Assembly: GCA_003456125.1 (NCBI GenBank)
Contig: DMPD01000179.1
Coordinates: forward strand, 1 to 10,721
Direction of reading: 5' to 3'
Length of the DNA stretch: 10,721 bases
From: Cyanobacteria bacterium UBA8156
GTDB lineage: Bacteria; Cyanobacteriota; Cyanobacteriia; Pseudanabaenales; Pseudanabaenaceae
Shown: in pieces, positions 7,184 through 10,721 of the stretch
How the letters are laid out: each line of letters opens with the position of its first letter
Numbering within the stretch: position 1 is the first letter of the stretch
Position numbers and translations under genes: made by a program
Notes under the pieces: model-generated
What the model saw: only the letters and a program-made list of their open reading frames with translations
What the model was told of the DNA's origin: nothing
Databases searched by the model: none

Positions 7184-7573
7184 ATGGACTTAAGCGAAGC
7201 GTTGCAAAAAGGATTCTATGTGTCGTTGGGAGCCACGGCGGCCCTCTTGGAGTTTTGGCAAGACCCCATTGCCCGCGAGCAGAGCCTGAAATCCTGGCAA
7301 CAGGATTTGGATCGCTTGGTGGAAAAAGGGGTAAGTGCCGAGATCGAGGCCCGGAATTTCGTCGATCGCATGGTTGCCCAGCAAACGGGAGCACCCACTC
7401 CCCGCGCGGCAGAACCGGTGCCCACCACCGTCGATACGACGGCCCAACCTGCTGACCAACCCGCCGAAGACGGCTCCAGCGGCGTCCCCCAAGACGATGC
7501 CCAGGCTTTGTCCCAATTGACCCAACAACTGGCGGATTTGCGGGCGGAGTTGGAGCAACTACGGCAGCGCTAA
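7184..7573 (+). CDS. Phasin-like small protein with C-terminal coiled coil
   Basis: This 129-residue soluble protein has three parts. The N-terminal helical domain (about 1-65, MDLSEALQKGFYVSLGATAALLEFW onward, with QDPIAREQ and LVEKGVSAEIEARNFVDRM) resembles phasin or PhaE-like helical proteins. A Pro/Thr/Ala/Asp-rich linker covers about 66-103. A C-terminal heptad-like coiled coil covers about 104-129 (LSQLTQQLADLRAELEQLRQ). The resemblance is recognised by pattern only; no polyhydroxyalkanoate gene is nearby, so a granule role is not supported by context. ATG 7184 is preferred because homologous-looking sequence begins there; ATG 7157 is an alternative that would add nine residues but would start inside the putative -10 box. 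trmD follows after 6 bases, so the two are probably one transcript. Confidence 0.7.
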   Translation: MDLSEALQKGFYVSLGATAALLEFWQDPIAREQSLKSWQQDLDRLVEKGVSAEIEARNFVDRMVAQQTGAPTPRAAEPVPTTVDTTAQPADQPAEDGSSGVPQDDAQALSQLTQQLADLRAELEQLRQR

Positions 7574-7579
7574 GGCCCG

Positions 7580-8287
7580 ATGCGAATTGACATTGTCACC
7601 CTGTTCCCCGACTTTTTCCAAACGCCGTTGGCTACTGGGTTAATTGGGCGGGCTTTGGCCCGGGGCATTGCGACCGCAACATTGATCGATCCCCGAGATT
7701 TCACGCAAGACAAGCACCGTCGCGTGGACGATGAGCCCTATGGCGGTGGGGTGGGCATGCTGTTGAAGCCGGAGCCGTTGTTTGCGGCGGTGGAATCGTT
7801 GCCGGTGCATTCCCCCCGCGAGGTGGTGTTGATGAGCCCCCAGGGGGAACCCCTCACCCAAAACCTGTTGCGGCATTTTGCCGGACTGGCGCAGTTGGTG
7901 TTGGTGTGCGGCAGCTACGAAGGGGTGGATCAACGGGTCTGCGATCGCCTGGTCGATCGGGAAGTATCGTTGGGGGATTTTGTGTTGACCAGTGGGGAAA
8001 TCCCCGCGTTGGCGGTGGTCAACGGTACGGTGCGCCTGTTACCGGGAACGGTGGGCAAAGTCGATTCCCTCAAATACGAGAGTTTTGAGGCCGGGTTGTT
8101 GGACTATCCGCAGTACACCCGCCCCCCCGAGTTTCGGGGGTGGTGCGTCCCGGAAGTGTTGCTGTCGGGAAACCATGCCGAGATTGACCGCTGGCGGCGG
8201 GAACAACAAACCGAACGTACCCAAGCCCGGCGGCCCGACTTGTGGGAGCGGTGGCACGCGAGTACCGAACAAGCAACCAATCGGTAG
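7580..8287 (+). CDS. trmD: tRNA (guanine-37 N1)-methyltransferase TrmD
   Basis: This 235-residue enzyme methylates N1 of G37, next to the anticodon of tRNAs reading CNN-type codons, using S-adenosylmethionine, and prevents +1 frameshifting. It is a SPOUT methyltransferase with a trefoil knot. The family landmarks are clear: MRIDIVTLFPDFF at the start, VDDEPYGGGVGM (49-60), knot segments MSPQGEPL (85-92), LVCGSYEGVDQR (108-119) and LGDFVLTSGEIPA (131-143), then GLLDYPQYTRP and LLSGNHAEIDRWRR. R152 matches catalytic Arg154 of the E. coli enzyme; counting from it, the position of E. coli Asp169 is E167 (YESF instead of EDSF). Length is normal. AAGG overlapping the upstream stop (7572-7575) may serve as ribosome site. 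A convergent cobS gene ends 26 bases beyond the stop. Confidence 0.97.
   Translation: MRIDIVTLFPDFFQTPLATGLIGRALARGIATATLIDPRDFTQDKHRRVDDEPYGGGVGMLLKPEPLFAAVESLPVHSPREVVLMSPQGEPLTQNLLRHFAGLAQLVLVCGSYEGVDQRVCDRLVDREVSLGDFVLTSGEIPALAVVNGTVRLLPGTVGKVDSLKYESFEAGLLDYPQYTRPPEFRGWCVPEVLLSGNHAEIDRWRREQQTERTQARRPDLWERWHASTEQATNR
8124..8140 (+). other. Perfect GC-rich hairpin inside trmD
   Basis: The arms CCCCCGA (8124-8130) and TCGGGGG (8134-8140) can form a 7-bp stem with a GTT loop. It falls within the codons before the conserved FRGW region and is followed by no T-run, so it is not an intrinsic terminator. It may simply reflect codon choice for Pro-Pro-Glu-Phe-Arg-Gly. Confidence 0.5.
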
Positions 8288-8313
8288 GCGATCGGGGAAC
8301 CGAGCCAAGAACC

Positions 8314-9051
8314 CTACCCGGGGGAGGACATAGATTGGAAACCCGCTAGGAAAACCCCCAGGAGCAGCACGCCGCATTCCGTCCATTCCACGATCGCCCC
8401 GTAGGTATCACCGGTTTGCCCCCCCAACTGCCGTTGGAAGTAGGTGCCCACCCCCCAGGCGATCGCACTGGCGCCTACCCCCCCCCATGGGAACAGCACC
8501 AGGGTCGAAAAGGCCAGCAGACCCAGGGCATTGCCCCAAACCGCCCAGGCCGCCAATCCCTCGCGATGAAATTTGCCCTTGCCCTCGGCTCGGAGGTAAG
8601 GGTCGTGCCAGATGACCCGCAACTGGCCCCAGCGCCCCCAGGCGGCCGCCACCATCACCGTTGGGAACACGGGCAACGCCGCCAAAGCAGCGGTCTTCAA
8701 CAGCAAAATCGCGATCGCCGCCATCACGCCAAAGGCACCGGCGTGGCTATCGGCCATCACCGCCAACCGTCGCGTCGGATCGGTCACCGCCAACCCATCG
8801 GCTGTATCCATCGCCCCATCCAGGTGGAGACCCCCCGTCCACCACAACCACAGCAGCACCACCAACACTGCCACCAGGAAGGGATGGGCGGGTAGCAGCA
8901 GTGTCAAAATCTGGGCGATCGCCGCCAACAGTCCCCCCAAAATCAGTCCCACCGTCGGTGCCCAGGCCGCAATCCCCCGAAAAGCCAATACCTCCCCCGG
9001 TCGGACCAGGGGCCAACGGGTATAAAACAGTAGCGCTGCCCGCAGACCCAT
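8314..9051 (-). CDS. cobS: Cobalamin synthase CobS (adenosylcobinamide-GDP ribazoletransferase)
   Basis: This 245-residue integral membrane enzyme joins adenosylcobinamide-GDP to alpha-ribazole (or its phosphate), the last assembly step of cobalamin. Landmarks are the N-terminal LLFYTRWP, the [15 protein letters not shown] segment (73-87) with D78, D82 and D85 that bind metal and substrate, and the [13 protein letters not shown] segment, followed by hydrophobic helices; about six to seven transmembrane segments are evident. Length is normal for the family. The start is ATG 9051, placing the conserved N-terminus at residue 1; GTG 9075 would add eight residues. No Shine-Dalgarno sequence is visible. 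In cyanobacteria the product is expected to be pseudocobalamin, which is general knowledge and not shown here. No other cob genes are adjacent. It contains a run of nine G on its coding strand (8478-8486). It is divergent from ndhL with 30 bases between. Confidence 0.95.
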   Translation of the reverse strand: MGLRAALLFYTRWPLVRPGEVLAFRGIAAWAPTVGLILGGLLAAIAQILTLLLPAHPFLVAVLVVLLWLWWTGGLHLDGAMDTADGLAVTDPTRRLAVMADSHAGAFGVMAAIAILLLKTAALAALPVFPTVMVAAAWGRWGQLRVIWHDPYLRAEGKGKFHREGLAAWAVWGNALGLLAFSTLVLFPWGGVGASAIAWGVGTYFQRQLGGQTGDTYGAIVEWTECGVLLLGVFLAGFQSMSSPG

Positions 9052-9056
9052 ATAAT
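9051..9056 (+). promoter_or_regulatory. -10 box for ndhL
   Basis: TATAAT is a perfect -10 consensus 26 bases upstream of the ndhL ATG, giving a start near 9063 and a leader of about 20 bases. Its first base is also the first base of the cobS start codon on the other strand. No good -35 box is seen around 9028-9034. Confidence 0.55.
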
Positions 9057-9081
9057 TAGAGAGAACATCAAACACGATCCT

Positions 9082-9297
9082 ATGGTGACCTGGTTGGTTT
9101 GGGGGGCCTACGGTGCTCTCCTCGGTCTGTATTTGTTGGTGGTGCCCCTGGCCCTGATGGTTTACCTGCGGCAACGGTGGTACAAAACCAGCTCCTTCGA
9201 GCGGGCTTTTTTGTGTTTCATGGTGTTCTTTTTCTTCCCAGGGTTGATGGTGATTTCCCCCTTCCTCAACTTCCGTCCCCAAGTGCGGCCGCAGTAG
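9082..9297 (+). CDS. ndhL: NAD(P)H-quinone oxidoreductase subunit L
   Basis: This 71-residue thylakoid membrane protein is subunit L of the cyanobacterial NDH-1 complex, which takes electrons from ferredoxin to plastoquinone in cyclic flow, respiration and CO2 uptake. It has two transmembrane helices (about 6-29 and 42-62). The sequences [15 protein letters not shown] and [15 protein letters not shown], and the near-terminal SPFLNFRPQ, are hallmarks of the family, and the length is typical. The start is ATG 9082, with a perfect TATAAT upstream but no near Shine-Dalgarno sequence. The DUF3007 gene follows 4 bases after the stop, an arrangement I recall as common in cyanobacteria. Confidence 0.95.
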   Translation: MVTWLVWGAYGALLGLYLLVVPLALMVYLRQRWYKTSSFERAFLCFMVFFFFPGLMVISPFLNFRPQVRPQ

Positions 9298-9301
9298 TCC
9301 C

Positions 9302-9610
9302 ATGCGCCGCATCGATGCCGTTTTGGTAGCCCTCTTGTTCTTTGGCATGGGCGGCTTGTCTTACTGGAGTCTGCGCTGGTTGGGGTTGCAGGACATCACC
9401 GCCGGCATTTGGAGTCAATTGGTTTTGGTCACGGCGCTGCTGACTTGGCTGGCTTCCTACGGGGTGCGGGCCCTCACCAAAACCATGACCCTCGATCGCC
9501 AAATTGAAGCCTACAAAACTGCCTATTGGCAGCGGCAGTGGGAGAAGCTCTCGCCGGAAGAGCAGGCGCAAATCTTGGCCGAGACCCAAGCCGAATCCGA
9601 TCCGGAGTAG
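9302..9610 (+). CDS. DUF3007 family small membrane protein
   Basis: This 102-residue protein matches the pattern of DUF3007, a cyanobacterial and plastid-lineage family of unknown function. Two hydrophobic helices (about 5-25, AVLVALLFFGMGGLSYW; and about 36-57, SQLVLVTALLTWLASYGVRAL) are followed by a charged C-terminal tail with RQIEAYKTAYWQRQWEKLSPEEQAQIL. It starts 4 bases after the ndhL stop with no separate promoter or visible ribosome site, so it is likely co-expressed with ndhL. A role in NDH-1 assembly or stability is a guess from this linkage only. Confidence 0.85.
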   Translation: MRRIDAVLVALLFFGMGGLSYWSLRWLGLQDITAGIWSQLVLVTALLTWLASYGVRALTKTMTLDRQIEAYKTAYWQRQWEKLSPEEQAQILAETQAESDPE

Positions 9611-9621
9611 GCCCCAGAGGT

Positions 9622-9630
9622 TGTTACAAT
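9622..9630 (+). promoter_or_regulatory. Extended -10 promoter for DUF3038-DUF4335 pair
   Basis: TGTTACAAT fits the extended -10 form (TGn followed by TACAAT, five of six matches). It lies 12 bases after the DUF3007 stop and predicts a start near 9637, leaving a short leader before TTG 9650. No -35 box is visible, which is usual for extended -10 promoters. Confidence 0.45.
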
Positions 9631-9649
9631 CGCCAAGACCTCATCGGCG

Positions 9650-10177
9650 TTGGAATATGGGGCCTTTGGGCAGAGCGATCGTTTGGCCGTTGCCAAGTCC
9701 GTGATCATGGGGGCCGCCAAACTGGATTTGGTGCTGTTGGCTTTGGAAGCCTTGACGGGCATCACTTCGGAGGCCATGCTGCAAACGGCGCAGGAGGTGG
9801 GGGCGGCTACCATCCTGCGCGATCGCGTGACGTTGTGGCGGTTGCGGCAGGCCAATCCGTGGCGACGGGGTCGAGGTCGCAAAGGGTTGGATTTGGAAGA
9901 AGCCCAAGCTTTGGTGGCGGTGGGCACCCGTCTGGCCCAACAACACCATGCCACCATCCGGGCCGCTGTCGCGGCTTGGGAAGAAGGGCGGTTGCAGCAT
10001 CCCCCCTTGGTCGACTACCTGGAGCGGTTTGCCGACCTCTGGCGCGATCGCCTGCAACCGGCGGCGCCATCTACAATGGAGGCGATGGCCCTCAAACTGT
10101 TGGTAGATTTGCTGTTTTATGGGGGCCCTGCCGGCCTGCAACGGCTGTGGTTGGCCCTGCTGGAGGAAGCAGGATGA
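9650..10177 (+). CDS. DUF3038 family protein
   Basis: This 175-residue protein fits DUF3038, a cyanobacterial family of unknown function. Recognisable parts are KLDLVLLALEALTGITSEAML (about 24-44), RDRVTLWRLRQANPWRRG (57-74), and the LDLEEAQALVAVGTRLAQQHHATIR helix region; it looks all-helical and soluble, with no signal peptide. The start is uncertain. The in-frame stop at 9608 limits it, and TTG 9650 is the first usable codon, giving about 20 residues before the conserved block; GTG 9701 or ATG 9707 would leave almost none. No Shine-Dalgarno sequence precedes TTG 9650. Its TGA overlaps the ATG of the next gene, so the two are translationally coupled. Confidence 0.85.
   Translation: MEYGAFGQSDRLAVAKSVIMGAAKLDLVLLALEALTGITSEAMLQTAQEVGAATILRDRVTLWRLRQANPWRRGRGRKGLDLEEAQALVAVGTRLAQQHHATIRAAVAAWEEGRLQHPPLVDYLERFADLWRDRLQPAAPSTMEAMALKLLVDLLFYGGPAGLQRLWLALLEEAG
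10162..10166 (+). promoter_or_regulatory. Shine-Dalgarno sequence for the DUF4335-like gene
   Basis: GGAGG lies 7 bases before ATG 10174, inside the last codons of the DUF3038 gene. It is one of the clearest ribosome sites in the window and supports the start at 10174 (or the next codon, ATG 10177). Confidence 0.65.
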
Positions 10178-10721
10178 TGGAACCAAGCACCGAGAAAGGC
10201 ACTACACAAGGCACCGCAAAACGCTACGAGACCCCCCTTTGTTGCCTCCAGTGCGATCGGCAGGGGTTTAGATTAACGGTGGGCGAAGCCGAAATTCAGG
10301 GCGATTGGGCCCGATTGCAACGGTGGCAGCGCACGGTGACCCGCTATGTCGAGGGTTTGCTGCAGGGTTCGGCACCCATGGCCACCCACCGGGTCTCGGT
10401 GGACGGCGAAACCTACGTTTTGAGCAACCTGCAACTGTTTGACCTGTTCACGGCCCTAGCGCAGGCTGAAAGTCCAACCAAAACCGCGCCGTTACCCTTG
10501 GTGGGTTTGCTGGGGGGGACGGGTTTTGCCCTGGGGGTTGTGGTGACGTTTGGTCTGTTGCCCCGTTCTCCTGCGGTCGAAGTGGCGCAGACGGCGGCCC
10601 CGCCCCTCCCCCCCCTCGAATCCTTCGCCGAAGAGCAAGCCCCATCCCCCGCCGTAAATTTGCAGTTGCCCCCGGCCAGCGAGAACGTGGCCAAATCCAC
10701 CCCGCCGGCGGTATCCCTGCC
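10174..10721 (+). CDS. DUF4335-like protein, cut by the window end
   Basis: The frame stays open from ATG 10174 to the right edge, giving 182 residues and no stop. The N-terminal part (about 15-95: RYETPLCCLQCD, then a DWARLQRWQRTVTRYVEGLLQ helix, then THRVSVDGETYVLSNLQLFDL) resembles the start of DUF4335, a cyanobacterial family often encoded beside DUF3038. A single hydrophobic segment (about 112-131, LVGLLGGTGFALGVVVTFGLL) is followed by a Pro/Ala-rich region (about 132 to the end), so it is probably a membrane-anchored protein with a disordered extension. The match is weaker than for DUF3038 and leans partly on the gene order. The function is unknown. It overlaps DUF3038 by 4 bases and has a GGAGG. 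Confidence 0.75.
   Translation, partial: MMEPSTEKGTTQGTAKRYETPLCCLQCDRQGFRLTVGEAEIQGDWARLQRWQRTVTRYVEGLLQGSAPMATHRVSVDGETYVLSNLQLFDLFTALAQAESPTKTAPLPLVGLLGGTGFALGVVVTFGLLPRSPAVEVAQTAAPPLPPLESFAEEQAPSPAVNLQLPPASENVAKSTPPAVSL

Larger units (their letters stand above)
473..10051. repeat. HIP1 octamers (GCGATCGC) dispersed through the window
   Basis: About 20 copies were found by eye, beginning at 473, 968, 1932, 2042, 2576, 2843, 3302, 3554, 4081, 4264, 4998, 5473, 5944, 6316, 7941, 8459, 8711, 8915, 9819 and 10044. HIP1 is the highly iterated palindrome of many cyanobacterial genomes. Nearly all copies are inside genes; the one at 5473-5480 is just before the ABC ATPase start. The density, about one per 500 bases, far exceeds chance for an 8-mer. 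Confidence 0.9.

Noticed and set aside
7099..7185. A longer CDF protein starting at ATG 7185.
   Set aside because: The extra 29 residues show no transmembrane or family sequence and the start would overlap the divergent phasin-like gene start.
8288..8313. Possible terminator between trmD and cobS.
   Set aside because: The 26 bases form no stable stem and have no T-run on either strand.
9052..9348. An N-terminal extension of cobS up to 9348.
   Set aside because: It would cover all of ndhL on the other strand with His/Gln-rich sequence that is not part of CobS; the conserved N-terminus begins at 9051.
1..10721. CRISPR arrays, insertion sequences, integrases, toxin-antitoxin or defence genes, tRNA genes.
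   Set aside because: No regularly spaced repeats, transposase or integrase motifs, or tRNA-like folds were seen; all sizeable frames are explained by ordinary chromosomal genes.

Overview
This is a compact, GC-rich stretch of a cyanobacterial chromosome. Three observations point there. First, ndhL (a subunit of the cyanobacterial/plastid NDH-1 complex) and DUF3007, DUF3038 and DUF4335 genes, families known essentially from cyanobacteria, lie together. Second, the HIP1 octamer GCGATCGC occurs about 20 times by eye. Third, the housekeeping genes fit. I cannot name the species. There is no insertion sequence, prophage, CRISPR array, tRNA or rRNA, and no gene-free stretch longer than about 125 bases, so the window looks like core chromosome rather than an accessory island.

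Layout, left to right. (1) 75-2838, plus strand: a cysteine-dioxygenase-like cupin, a membrane sensor histidine kinase and an OmpR-type response regulator, packed as a likely operon. (2) 2830-5359, minus strand: a two-gene M16 peptidase unit, with a catalytic subunit carrying a full HxxEH...E site and a downstream partner that has lost all three HxxEH residues but keeps the R...Y substrate motif. (3) 5485-6198, plus strand: an ABC-transporter ATPase of the MacB/LolD/DevA type without a permease beside it. (4) 6202-7098, minus strand: a cation diffusion facilitator metal transporter. (5) 7184-8287, plus strand: a small phasin-like protein followed by trmD. (6) 8314-9051, minus strand: cobS for cobalamin assembly. 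(7) 9082-9610, plus strand: ndhL and a DUF3007 membrane protein. (8) 9650 to the window end, plus strand: a DUF3038 gene overlapping a DUF4335-like gene that runs off the end.

Genes switch strand often and junctions are tight. The response regulator and M16 partner genes overlap tail to tail by 9 bp, the ABC ATPase and CDF genes end 3 bp apart, and trmD and cobS end 26 bp apart. No hairpin terminator is visible at any of these junctions. Divergent pairs share short promoter regions; only 30 bp separates the cobS and ndhL start codons.

I found no clear new multi-gene defence or metabolic system. The items most worth a second look are the cupin coupled to a two-component system (with an Asn in place of the His of the Ser-His-Tyr triad), the asymmetric M16 pair, the orphan ATPase, the conserved but uncharacterised ndhL-DUF3007 and DUF3038-DUF4335 pairs, and a G-quadruplex-like repeat at the left edge.
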